In this document: positions 39,701 through 46,896 of the stretch, in pieces
How the letters are laid out: each line of letters begins with the position of its first letter
How positions within the stretch are numbered: the stretch's first letter is position 1
Source of the DNA: Paraburkholderia sp. Ac-20340
GTDB taxonomy: Bacteria; Pseudomonadota; Gammaproteobacteria; Burkholderiales; Burkholderiaceae
Direction: 5' to 3'
Assembly: GCF_017104965.1 (NCBI RefSeq)
Contig: NZ_JAAGPR010000008.1
Span: forward strand, 265,748-329,747
DNA length: 64,000 nucleotides
The notes under the pieces: model-generated
The model's database searches: none
Told to the model about the DNA's origin: nothing
Seen by the model: only the letters and a program-made list of their open reading frames with translations
Made by a program: the position numbers and the translations under genes

Positions 39701-39851
39701 CGAGCACCGCGGCATAGAGCGCGGCGGCATCGGCGTATTCCTGCTTGCGGTGATGTTCGATCGCGGCCTGCATCACGAGATCGATATCCTGTTCCCGTTG
39801 CGCTTCGGGAAGGAGCGAAGTTGAATTGGTCAAAGTGGGGAAAGCGGTCAT
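36717..39851 (-). CDS. Large TPR / GT41 (SPINDLY-like) / GT2-like glycosyltransferase, probable flagellin glycosyltransferase
   Basis: A 1044-residue protein. Residues about 25-390 are tetratricopeptide repeats (for example EHHRKQEYADAAALYAAVLD). About 400-760 is an O-GlcNAc-transferase-like GT41 domain: KIGFVSGDLFDHPVAYFLLS, LIDLSGHTGRNRL, VQVSWIGNPSTTGL, FGSFSRIVKIGPEVVALW, DAFPFAGSTTTMHALWMGVP. About 820-1044 is a second, GT2-type domain (FVHDDIWL, DGLMLIADSD, FDLD-like FHFYDLDFCRGAEL). From memory, the B. cenocepacia flagellin glycosyltransferase FgtA sits at the same place beside fliD/fliC and is similarly large. It would act in the cytoplasm on unfolded flagellin before export. The separate upstream terminator suggests its own promoter. 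Confidence 0.88.
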   Translation of the reverse strand: MTAFPTLTNSTSLLPEAQREQDIDLVMQAAIEHHRKQEYADAAALYAAVLDADSDHVDANYHMGVLRMQTGLPAEAVQHFELVLGHTPNFAQLWVYYFNALTGSGQFEAARVSLDLALQCGLPQDAVATLRARLAEESSQGKSTSSTAAQPEQQAEQKATLQSPAQTPPASDADPRRATVAEMQEYADLFNAGKIDAALDVARRLSESYPGQGECWLALTHALQRNGRFAESVHAAEAAARLLPGQVIAQTMLADALYIVRQFVRAEQHCRQALERHPDCAALYRTLGSTLQVTGRSAEGIANIRRAVELAPHDALELDALGNALAQHGEYDEAEVTFRRALEMAPGQAPTNSNLLFGLMHKHDLDAPRAFAEFRAFADRYEAPLRAKWPQHTNERDPAKRLKIGFVSGDLFDHPVAYFLLSVVEHLALDPNLSLHFYSNYAASDGFTEKIRAHAASWREIFGMSDEVVAQTIRNDGIDILIDLSGHTGRNRLVAFAHKPAPVQVSWIGNPSTTGLTAIDYYLSDRFVTPLEQFASQFSEKLVFLPALAPFKPHPEAPDVNELPALKNGHLTFGSFSRIVKIGPEVVALWARVLREVPNSRMLVGAIASTEQMSKIAGMFANEHIDASRISFMQRKSVTNYLQQHHMVDVCLDAFPFAGSTTTMHALWMGVPTMTLPSYSMASRGSTGWLSHLGLQDAFVATGKDDFVRKCAALAADPEALATVRRELRGHCMQSPIVSASTIANAASRALRTMWQRWCNGLAPEHFEVQAQDTSVAQIETQARDLQSHQASDAASVRATASAPITSIGLTTPMPSARKPIRLVCGTRSSRERFSSDTALGRSLKLYAQLPGIELQLFDSNTRGLPSIYNAAIEDAKQNPAILVFVHDDIWLQDLFWNERIRESLARFDVVGLAGNLRRVARQPSWAFTPELKWDERRYLSGTVGHGKGFPCDIASNFGPSGQECKLLDGLMLIADSDTLSRSDLRFDEQFKFHFYDLDFCRGAELKGLRMGTWPISVVHESGGAFGTPSWREGYAQYLSKYGE

Positions 39852-40007
39852 GACGATGGCGCGCGAACGCGTCCAGGAGCGGGAAGTGTGGAAATTATGC
39901 GGGGAGCGCCTGTCGGCCGATGCGCCGAGATGGAGTCAAAACGACCGCTATTTTGAAGCGTAAATTTCCGGTCACGACGCAGCCGCGCGAGCACGGTAAA
40001 CAGGGCG

Positions 40008-40039
40008 CAAAAACAAAAAGCCCGCGCGAAGCGGGCTTT
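40008..40039 (-). terminator. Rho-independent terminator after fliT
   Basis: On the minus strand AAAGCCCGC, loop TTCGC, GCGGGCTTT, then TTGTTTTTGCG. It ends the fliD-fliT unit before the glycosyltransferase gene. Confidence 0.88.
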
Positions 40040-40100
40040 GGGTCGGGCTTTGCACCACGAAGGGCGTCAAGCGCGTGCTATCCGGGGACGGCGTGCGCGC

Positions 40101-40400
40101 TCAGAACTGCGCGATCCGTTGATATTGACTGACGTTGCGGGTTGCCCGCATGTTCGCCTGATATTCGGTGCCGAGCGCACGTTGCGCGACTTGTGCAGCT
40201 TCGGCAACGCGGGCGTTGATCGCGTGAATTTCACGCAGCTGCGCGAGAACGGCGGGCGATTGCTGAGCGCCCAGCGCCATGAGAAGGGGCGAGCGGGCAT
40301 CCACAAGCATGGCCGCCTGCTCCCACTCGCCTACAGCCGCCGCCTGCTCGATTGCCTTCGTGAATTGCCAGATGCGTTCGATGCCGGTCTGTGCGTCCAT
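40101..40400 (-). CDS. fliT: Flagellar protein FliT (FliD export chaperone)
   Basis: A 99-residue all-helical protein (GIERIWQFTKAIEQAAAVGE, WEQAAMLVDARSPLLMALG) with the size and position of FliT. FliT binds the filament cap protein FliD in the cytoplasm and delivers it to the flagellar export gate; in enteric bacteria it also restrains FlhDC. It lies directly after fliD on the same strand with a 33-nt gap. Sequence conservation in this family is low, so the call rests largely on length and context. Confidence 0.85.
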   Translation of the reverse strand: MDAQTGIERIWQFTKAIEQAAAVGEWEQAAMLVDARSPLLMALGAQQSPAVLAQLREIHAINARVAEAAQVAQRALGTEYQANMRATRNVSQYQRIAQF

Positions 40401-40433
40401 GCTTGCGCCCCTTGGTCCTTAGGTTAGCTCGCG

Positions 40434-42005
40434 TTAGCTCTTGTTGGTGGCCAGCGCACCTGCGCTGTTGGTGCCGCCGAAGAGCTGCGTCAGGTACTGC
40501 TGGTTGTTGTTCATCGTCGCCATCAACGTGTTCAGCGCCGTGAACTGCGAAGTGTACATGCTCGTGAGCTGCGTCTGATAATCAGTCAGATTGCTCTGTT
40601 TTGTCGTCAGACTCGTCAGATCGGCATTGAGCGCGTTGGTGCGCGTTGCGATTACGCCTGTGCTCGACAGGTAGCTCGCAATGTTCGTGTTCAACTGCTC
40701 GGCCACGCCGTTGGTCGAGCTGAACAGCGTGGCGATGGTCGACTGATTGTTCTGCAACGCGGTGTTGAGCGTGTCGTTGTCGATCGAGAGCGTGCCATCC
40801 GCGCCCAGCGTGACGCCGATCGACGCCAGGCTGGTCGTCGTGCTGCCGTTCTTCACACCGGTTGCCACGATCGTCGCGAGCTGGTTCTGGATCATGTTCA
40901 GCGTCGAGTCGCCGAGCAGCACGCCTTGCGAGCTCGAAGTCGAGCTGAACGACGTCAGCGTGCCCATCGTCGTGACGAGCGTGTTGTACAGCGTGACGAA
41001 GTTGTTGATCGCGCTCGACTGGGCGCTGGTGTTCTGCGCAATCGTGAGCGTCTGGGGCGAGGAGCCGGTGGTGTCGACCGAGGCCGCCGACAGGCTCAGC
41101 GTGACGCCCGACAGCGCGGACGTATTAGTGTTGCTGGAGCTGGTGACGCCGGTGCCGTCGATCGTGAAATAGGCATCTTGCGCTGCCGTCGACTGGGTCC
41201 AGTAGCTCGTGTTATCGATGCTCGACTGGTTGGCCGTGAGGTTCGCCGAGGTCGCGCTGGCGTTGCCCGTCAGCGACGTGCCCGAGGTCGTGTTGACGGC
41301 GAGATTATTCAGCGCGTCACCGGTTGCCGAGTCGCTGATCGCGACGCTGATGCCGTTCGTCGAACCGGTGGTGGTCGCGTGCAGCACGAGGTGGGCGCCG
41401 TCGGCGCCATTCACCACCGAGGCGGTCACGCCGGGGTTGTTGCTCGCGCTATTGATCGCCGATGCGATGCCGGAAATCGTGCTGTTCGTGCCATTCAGCG
41501 AGATCGTGGTGCTCTGGCCATTGACGGAGAGCGTCATGGTCGCCGACCCGCTGGCCAGCGCGGTCGTCGCGCCGTAGCCCTTCGAGGTCAGCACCTGGGC
41601 CTTGGCGATCTGTGCAACGTCGAGCGAATACGTGCCTGCGACTGCGCCGGTGGCAGCCGTCGCCGTGATGCCCGTACCGCTGGTGGTCGCCGAGAAAGCA
41701 TTGACGGTGGTGCCGTCGGAAAGCGAGCCGAGGCTTGCCTGGAGCGCCGAAAGCGCCGCCGAAAGCGTGCCGTAGGCGGAAATCTGGGTGTTGTCGGTCG
41801 ACTGCGAGGTCGCGATGGTCGCGGCCTGGCCGGCGATCTTTGCATTGACGAGCGCCGAAACGAGCGAGCTCACATCCATCGACGAGTTGCCGGTCGAACC
41901 GCTGATGATCGACTGTGCGGCTTCCTGCAGTGCGGCATTCGAAGACGCCGTGGTAGCGGCGACGGTGCTCGCGATCGTGCTGGCGGCCGAATTTACGGTG
42001 GACAT
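40434..42005 (-). CDS. fliD: Flagellar filament cap protein FliD (HAP2)
   Basis: FliD caps the growing filament and helps flagellin fold. The 523-residue protein has the N-terminal signature SMDVSSLVSALVNAKIAGQA, a long Ser/Thr/Ala/Asn-rich central region, and the C-terminal coiled coil (SLTTKQSNLTDYQTQLTSMY, FTALNTLMATMNNNQQYLTQ) that packs on the filament end. There is almost no Cys, typical of exported flagellar proteins. Downstream of fliC and followed by fliT. Confidence 0.96.
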   Translation of the reverse strand: MSTVNSAASTIASTVAATTASSNAALQEAAQSIISGSTGNSSMDVSSLVSALVNAKIAGQAATIATSQSTDNTQISAYGTLSAALSALQASLGSLSDGTTVNAFSATTSGTGITATAATGAVAGTYSLDVAQIAKAQVLTSKGYGATTALASGSATMTLSVNGQSTTISLNGTNSTISGIASAINSASNNPGVTASVVNGADGAHLVLHATTTGSTNGISVAISDSATGDALNNLAVNTTSGTSLTGNASATSANLTANQSSIDNTSYWTQSTAAQDAYFTIDGTGVTSSSNTNTSALSGVTLSLSAASVDTTGSSPQTLTIAQNTSAQSSAINNFVTLYNTLVTTMGTLTSFSSTSSSQGVLLGDSTLNMIQNQLATIVATGVKNGSTTTSLASIGVTLGADGTLSIDNDTLNTALQNNQSTIATLFSSTNGVAEQLNTNIASYLSSTGVIATRTNALNADLTSLTTKQSNLTDYQTQLTSMYTSQFTALNTLMATMNNNQQYLTQLFGGTNSAGALATNKS

Positions 42006-42065
42006 GGACAGGCTCCCTGCTTGGGCGATGTCGTTTGATTCGATTCAGATCGGGGAAATGCCAAT

Positions 42066-42127
42066 CGGGAGGCGAGCCTCCCGACCGGTTTGCGCCGCAC
42101 GCACCGGATAAGGCGCGGGTGCGTGCG
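42066..42127 (-). terminator. Two hairpins after fliC
   Basis: CGGGAGGC with GCCTCCCG (42066-42083, 2-nt loop) and CGCACGCACC with GGTGCGTGCG (42096-42127, 12-nt loop) follow the fliC stop. Neither has a U-tract, so they may stabilise or attenuate the abundant fliC mRNA rather than fully terminate it. Confidence 0.5.
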
Positions 42128-42147
42128 AGGCTTGCTGCGAGAAGCGC

Positions 42148-43311
42148 TTACTGGAGGAGCTTCAGGATCTGTTGCGGCTGCGAGTTCGCTTGCGCCAGAA
42201 CCGAGATACCAGCTTGCTGCAGAACTTGAGCCTTCGACAGGTTAGCCGTTTCTTGAGCGAAGTCAGCGTCCTGGATCGACGATTGTGCCGTCGAGAGGTC
42301 GGTCGACTGAGCTTGCTGCGTGGTGCCGATTGCCGTGAAGCGGTTCTGTGCCGCGCCGAGCGTTGCCTGCAGGTTGTTCAGGACGTTCAGTGCGTTGTCG
42401 ACCGATTCCATCGCCATCGAAGCGCCGCTTTGCGAGCTGATGTCGACGTTAGCAACCGTGGTCGGCTGGTTGTACGAGTTGACTTGCGAAACCACTGCTG
42501 CGTCGGTAGCCGAACCGCCGGCGGTACCCAGACCGCTCATTGCCGAGTCGCCCAGCGTCAGAGCCGTACCCGAACCGACGATGCTGTTGCCGCTGACCGT
42601 GCCGCCCGTGAACAGAGCCGAGACTGCCGTCGACGACAGTGCGCTGTTGTTCTGGTCGGTGAACGAGAAGCCGCCGCTGCCGTCCGAAACCACGTTGATC
42701 GACGTGATCGCTGCCGAGCCGCTCGAAACTGCGCCGCCGCTTGCGTCCAGGCTCAGGCCCGTGAACGTGCCGAGCGTCTGGCCAGCTTGCGGAACGCCGC
42801 TGCCAACCGATGCTGCCGACATGTTTTGCGACAGGTTCAGCGTGATCGTCTGACCGACGTTCGCGCCAACCTGGAACGACACCGAACCCAGCGTGCCGTT
42901 CAGGACGTTCATGCCGTTGTACGTCGTTTGCGAAGCAATACGGTTAATTTCCGAAACCTGCTGCGTCACTTCCTGCTGCAGTGCTGCGCGGTCGTCGTCG
43001 GTCATCGAGCCGTTGGTCGCTTGCGTAGCCAGCTGGCGGATACGTTGCAGGCTGCTGGTCAGCGACGACAGGCCGCTCGATGCGGTTTGCACCATCGACA
43101 CGCCGTCGTTCGAGTTCGACACACCTTGATTCAGACCGTTGATCTGGGTCTGCATGATGTTCGAGATCGCGAGACCTGCTGCATCGTCAGCTGCGCTGTT
43201 GATGCGCTTACCCGACGACAGACGGGTAATAGCTTGCGACAGTGCGCTGCCCGAGCTGGTCAGGTTTTGTTGTGCAACCAGCGAGTTGATGTTGCTGTTA
43301 ATTCCGAGCAT
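42148..43311 (-). CDS. fliC: Flagellin FliC
   Basis: The filament subunit, 387 residues. The N-terminal D0/D1 region is canonical (MLGINSNINSLVAQQNLTSS, ALSQAITRLSSGKRINSAAD), as is the C-terminal helix (ENLSKAQVLQ-like ETANLSKAQVLQQAGISVLA, ending QPQQILKLLQ). The variable middle domain (about 170-285) is short and rich in Ser, Thr and Gly, offering many O-glycosylation sites for the glycosyltransferase encoded nearby. Cys-free. It is preceded by a sigma-28-type promoter. Confidence 0.98.
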   Translation of the reverse strand: MLGINSNINSLVAQQNLTSSGSALSQAITRLSSGKRINSAADDAAGLAISNIMQTQINGLNQGVSNSNDGVSMVQTASSGLSSLTSSLQRIRQLATQATNGSMTDDDRAALQQEVTQQVSEINRIASQTTYNGMNVLNGTLGSVSFQVGANVGQTITLNLSQNMSAASVGSGVPQAGQTLGTFTGLSLDASGGAVSSGSAAITSINVVSDGSGGFSFTDQNNSALSSTAVSALFTGGTVSGNSIVGSGTALTLGDSAMSGLGTAGGSATDAAVVSQVNSYNQPTTVANVDISSQSGASMAMESVDNALNVLNNLQATLGAAQNRFTAIGTTQQAQSTDLSTAQSSIQDADFAQETANLSKAQVLQQAGISVLAQANSQPQQILKLLQ

Positions 43312-43401
43312 GGAAATTCTCCTAGTCGGGCAATTAGCCCGTTACAAGCCACAATGACTTCGGCGGAAGCCTGGGTTCATTGCTGGCCGCCTCAGTAAAG
43401 G

Positions 43402-43428
43402 TTGACGGCGTGGGTGCAGAAAACTTGA
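43402..43428 (-). promoter_or_regulatory. Sigma-28 (FliA)-type promoter of fliC
   Basis: On the minus strand TCAAGTTT, an 11-nt spacer and GCCGTCAA match the enteric FliA consensus TAAAGTTT-N11-GCCGATAA at 13 of 16 positions. The start of transcription would lie about 85 nt before the fliC ATG. The same layout occurs before motA. Confidence 0.75.
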
Positions 43429-43652
43429 GGGAGAAGCGCAAACATTCGAGACCTGATTTGCAGCACGCATAACAGCCTTTGCTCGTCGCCGGCTTCCTGC
43501 GTACTATCGGTCGCCATGCGCTTTCTCCCGCGTGCAAGTTTGTTTACGGCAGCACTTGCAAACGATTTAGTGCAATTTCCGCAGCGCGCTGCAGCGATGC
43601 CCGAGCGGGCGTATCCTCACTGGTTCCGCTCTCGCCCTACTTTGGAGACATC

Positions 43653-44594
43653 ATGGAACTACGCAGGATCGGCAATTCCTCGCTGCAGGTCGCACCGCTC
43701 ATGTTCGGCGGCAACGTGTTCGGCTGGACCGCCGACGAAGCCACCTCGTTCTCGATCCTCGACGCGTTCGTGGACGCAGGCCTGAATTTCGTCGATACCG
43801 CCGACGTCTATTCCGCCTGGGTGCCGGGCAACCAGGGCGGCGAATCGGAAACCATCATCGGCAAGTGGCTGGCGAAGAGCGGCAAGCGCGACAAGCTGGT
43901 GATCGCCACCAAGGTCGCCAAGAGCGCGCATCGGCCGGGGTTGTCGGCGGCCAATATCGCGGCGGCGGTGGAAGATTCGCTGCGCCGCCTGCAGACCGAT
44001 TACATCGACGTCTACTTCTCGCACGAAGACGACCAGAAGGTGCCGCTCGAAGAAACGCTGGGCGCGTACCAGAAGCTGATCGAGGCGGGCAAGGTGCGCG
44101 TCGCGGGCGCGTCGAACTACACGGGCGCGCGCACCGAAGAAGCGCTGGCGCTCGCGCACAAGACCGGGCTGCCCGCGTACCAGATCGTGCAGCCTGAGTA
44201 CAACCTCTACGATCGCGCCGGTTACGAAGCCGATATCGAGCCCGTCGCGCTCGCGCAGCAGATTGCGGTCGTGCCCTATTACAGCCTCGCGAGCGGGTTC
44301 CTGTCGGGCAAATATCGCTCGCGCGAAGATCTGGCGAAGAGCGCGCGCGGCTCGCGCGTGGAGAAGTATCTGGATCACCGCGGCATCCGCATCCTCGCGG
44401 CGCTCGATTTCGTGGCGCAGCGCCACGGCAGCACGCTGGCGGCGGTGGCGCTCGCCTGGCTGATCGCGCGCCCGAGCATCACGGCGCCGATCGCGAGCGC
44501 AACCTCGCTCGAGCAACTCGACAGTCTTGCGGCCGCCGTGCGCCTGAAACTCGATCCCGCCGATATTCAGGCGCTCAACGAGGCGAGCGCCTGA
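43653..44594 (+). CDS. Aldo/keto reductase
   Basis: The ATG after TTGGAG gives 313 residues of the (beta/alpha)8 aldo/keto reductase family, close to the YajO/AKR11-12 subgroup. Visible are NFVDTADVYSAWVPGNQGGE with the catalytic Asp and Tyr, TKVAKSAHRPGLSA with the Lys, and VYFSHEDDQKVPLEE, where the family His is in place. It reduces aldehydes or ketones with NADPH; the physiological substrate is unknown. It is transcribed alone, away from fliC. Confidence 0.92.
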   Translation: MELRRIGNSSLQVAPLMFGGNVFGWTADEATSFSILDAFVDAGLNFVDTADVYSAWVPGNQGGESETIIGKWLAKSGKRDKLVIATKVAKSAHRPGLSAANIAAAVEDSLRRLQTDYIDVYFSHEDDQKVPLEETLGAYQKLIEAGKVRVAGASNYTGARTEEALALAHKTGLPAYQIVQPEYNLYDRAGYEADIEPVALAQQIAVVPYYSLASGFLSGKYRSREDLAKSARGSRVEKYLDHRGIRILAALDFVAQRHGSTLAAVALAWLIARPSITAPIASATSLEQLDSLAAAVRLKLDPADIQALNEASA

Positions 44595-45033
44595 TCGGGG
44601 ACAGATAAGGAACTGATTATCGGGTGATTATCTGGAAAAGGTTGCCGGCGTTCGGACGTCGGCTAACCCAGGACTCCTGACGGTGCGCGGTGCGTCTCGC
44701 GGCCCGCGCCGGCGTCGCAAGTGACTGAAGAGACACAAGAAACCCCTGGTCGGCCAGATTTTTTCCTGATATCATTGAGAGTGAATTGAGATCTCTGCCT
44801 GTTTTGTTGCCGTGTTCGTTACTGTTGGCGGCCGCAAACCGGCGGTCAGGCGTGTTGCAGCAAGGTCAGCCTGGCCGCGTTCCGCTGTGAACCCCCTACT
44901 TCTCTTTTCCGGCCTCCGTGGCCGCCTTGCCTCTCGTTACACCCCCACGTTGGTGAACGACCGGAGGGCCGGTGCGTGAATGCATTTGTGTTCGCGCCTT
45001 TGTACCGTATCAAGTGATTGAGTTAGGACATAC
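44595..45033. other. Intergenic region before rpsU
   Basis: 439 bp between the aldo/keto reductase and rpsU. It holds a direct repeat of GATTATC (44615-44632) and an AT-rich patch (ATTTTTTCCTGATATCATTG, near 44760) that could be the rpsU promoter, leaving a leader of about 250 nt. No coding frame or known RNA motif is seen. Confidence 0.45.
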
Positions 45034-45246
45034 ATGACGACGATTCTTCTGAAGGAAAACGAGCCGTTCGAAGTGGCAATCCGCCGCTTCCGCCGCGCAA
45101 TCGAAAAGAACGGCCTGATCGCAGAACTGCGTGAGCGCCAATCGTACGAAAAGCCGACGGCTGTTCGTAAGCGTAAGAAGGCAGCTGCAGTCAAGCGTCT
45201 GCACAAGCGTCTGCGTAGCCAGATGCTGCCGAAGAAGCTCCACTAA
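45034..45246 (+). CDS. rpsU: 30S ribosomal protein bS21
   Basis: The 70-residue basic protein starts [20 protein letters not shown] and ends in the Lys/Arg-rich [16 protein letters not shown]. bS21 helps the small subunit pair with the Shine-Dalgarno sequence during initiation. In many bacteria it heads the rpsU-dnaG-rpoD operon; here it stands alone and is followed by a terminator, as is common in Burkholderia, which have more than one rpsU copy. Confidence 0.96.
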   Translation: MTTILLKENEPFEVAIRRFRRAIEKNGLIAELRERQSYEKPTAVRKRKKAAAVKRLHKRLRSQMLPKKLH

Positions 45247-45268
45247 GAGCCGATTCAGCTTCCGCCAG

Positions 45269-45312
45269 ACGGCGGCGCATGCTTCGAAAGAAGCTGCGCC
45301 GCCGTTTGCATT
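45269..45312 (+). terminator. Rho-independent terminator after rpsU
   Basis: ACGGCGGCGCA pairs with TGCGCCGCCGT; a second small stem (GCTTC/GAAGC) closes the loop, and TTGCATTTG follows. Confidence 0.75.
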
Positions 45313-45367
45313 TGTGCGTCGGATTTTTCGGTCGGCTTATTCGGCCGATGTCGTGGAAAGGCCGCGT

Positions 45368-45817
45368 TCAGGCGGCGTCCAGCAGCCGTTGCGGCGAGAG
45401 CCTGAACTGCGCGGCAATCGAAAGCAGACGCTCGCGCCATTCCCACACCCCGAAGACATCGTGCACGTTCTGCAGGCAACTCAGCAGGCTGACGGTGTTG
45501 GGATCGTAGATGTTGATGTGCGCGTGCAGGAGCGCTTTCTTGAGCGCGGCCACGCCCACATCCATATAGGCGGGCACTTCGCTCGCCTCGCGCGAGATGA
45601 AGCGCACGGGGATGCCTTCCATCGCGCTCATATAGTCGCGCGGCCGAATAAAACTGCCGACCGGGCAGCCGCCGTAGTTATGCAAACCGCCGCCGCTATA
45701 GCCGCCGCGATAAGCGCCGCCGCCGCACGGCAGCAAGGCTGCGCTGCCCTGGCCGTAGAGATGCGCCACGGCGCGGTCGAAGATGTCCTGATGAGTCAGG
45801 AAGTGCAGGTTTTTCAT
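45368..45817 (-). CDS. Conserved-looking hypothetical protein with Gly/Tyr-rich stretch
   Basis: A 149-residue protein (MKNLHFLTHQDIFDRAVAHL) after AGGGGG, a good ribosome site. Residues about 28-52 are rich in Gly with two Cys (LLPCGGGAYRGGYSGGGLHN, then YGGCPVG). The C-terminal two thirds look folded and helical (NTVSLLSCLQNVHDVFGVWE). No signal peptide or membrane segment is seen. I do not recognise the family. It is transcribed alone, convergent with rpsU. Confidence 0.72.
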   Translation of the reverse strand: MKNLHFLTHQDIFDRAVAHLYGQGSAALLPCGGGAYRGGYSGGGLHNYGGCPVGSFIRPRDYMSAMEGIPVRFISREASEVPAYMDVGVAALKKALLHAHINIYDPNTVSLLSCLQNVHDVFGVWEWRERLLSIAAQFRLSPQRLLDAA

Positions 45818-46123
45818 GTCGGCCCCCTGCGCGTCGCACAGCGGTTAGGTCTGCCGGATGCGTCTGCGCACGCCCTTCGGCGCGCTTTCTTCGTCTTGTG
45901 TCCCGATTCGAATCGTGTACTGGCCCCGTCAAGACGAAGTGCCCCGGACGCATCCGATTCCACTTATAACGGCGCGCCACAGAAAAACCGTTGGGCGGCG
46001 TACCCTGACGGTTAAAAATCGGCGTGTTTTTGCGCCTCCGCGTGCCCGGCGGCAGTGCGCGCTGCCTTGATACACAAGGGCGCGCGGTCCACGCGCGGGC
46101 TGACCTGGGACTTTCCCGCGCCG
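45818..46123. other. Intergenic region between tag and the hypothetical gene
   Basis: 306 bp upstream of the minus-strand hypothetical gene. TATAAG on the minus strand (about 45962-45967) could be its -10 box, with no good -35. Frames across the region have no support. Confidence 0.4.
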
Positions 46124-46747
46124 TCAGGCGTCTTGCGTTGCGGCGGGCTTACTCCGGCTTTTGTTCTTCGCCTTTACGCCGCCGAGCGCCGCGCACGTCT
46201 TGCGGCACATGCAGGTTTTCTCGTGGTCGTTGACCATGCCCACCGCCTGCATGAACGCGTAGCAGATCGTCGTGCCGACGAACTTGCAGCCGTACTTCTT
46301 CAGCGCCTTGCTGAGCGCATCCGAGACTTCCGTGGAGGTGGGCGCGTCGCGATAGGAAGCCAGATCGTTCTGCAACGGCGTGTCGTTGACGAAGGACCAG
46401 ATAAACGCGGCCAGCGAGCCGTGCTCCGCCTGGATCTGCAGCACCGCGCGCGCGTTGAGAATGGTCGATTCGATCTTGGCGCGGTTACGCACGATCGAGG
46501 CATCAGCCATCAGGGCTTCGACGTGTTTCGGCGTGAAGCGCGCGACTTTGGCGGCGTCGAAATTCGCGAAAACGCGCCGATATCCTTCGCGCTTGTTGAG
46601 TATCGTCGACCACGACAGTCCGGCCTGCGCGCCTTCGAGGATGAGCATTTCATAGAGATGCCGGTCGTCGCGCGAGGGCACGCCCCACTCTTCGTCGTGG
46701 TATTGCGCGAGGGCTTCGCTCGAGGCCCAGCTACAGCGGTGTGTCAC
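46124..46747 (-). CDS. tag: DNA-3-methyladenine glycosylase I (Tag)
   Basis: Tag removes 3-methyladenine from alkylated DNA, opening base-excision repair. The start is a GTG with AGGAG 8 nt upstream, giving 207 residues; a longer ATG-started frame is not supported. Motifs match E. coli Tag: YHDEEWGVPSRDDRHLYEML, LEGAQAGLSWSTILNKRE, SKALKKYGCKFVGTTICYAF and the Zn-binding His/Cys tail NDHEKTCMCRKTC. It lies divergent from the sugar-kinase-like gene. Confidence 0.95.
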   Translation of the reverse strand: MTHRCSWASSEALAQYHDEEWGVPSRDDRHLYEMLILEGAQAGLSWSTILNKREGYRRVFANFDAAKVARFTPKHVEALMADASIVRNRAKIESTILNARAVLQIQAEHGSLAAFIWSFVNDTPLQNDLASYRDAPTSTEVSDALSKALKKYGCKFVGTTICYAFMQAVGMVNDHEKTCMCRKTCAALGGVKAKNKSRSKPAATQDA

Positions 46748-46896
46748 GGTCGTTTCTCCTGGCGGTGGCGCTTCGCAAGAATAGCGGATCGCCTGCGCGC
46801 CGCCACCTGGCCATCCGGCCAATTGTGCGAATCACGCCAAGCCGTTAGTCTCTGCGGCACGTTAGTTACTCAATGATTCCTGGAGTCCTTCAAATC

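Noticed and set aside
40434..42005. Ser/Thr/Ala repeats in fliD as an adhesin or repeat protein
   Set aside because: The N-terminal and C-terminal regions and the position after fliC and before fliT identify FliD; the composition is normal for exported filament proteins.
23457..43311. Classic genomic island with attachment repeats and integrase
   Set aside because: No integrase, transposase or repeated tRNA end was found by eye; base composition of most of the operon matches the backbone.
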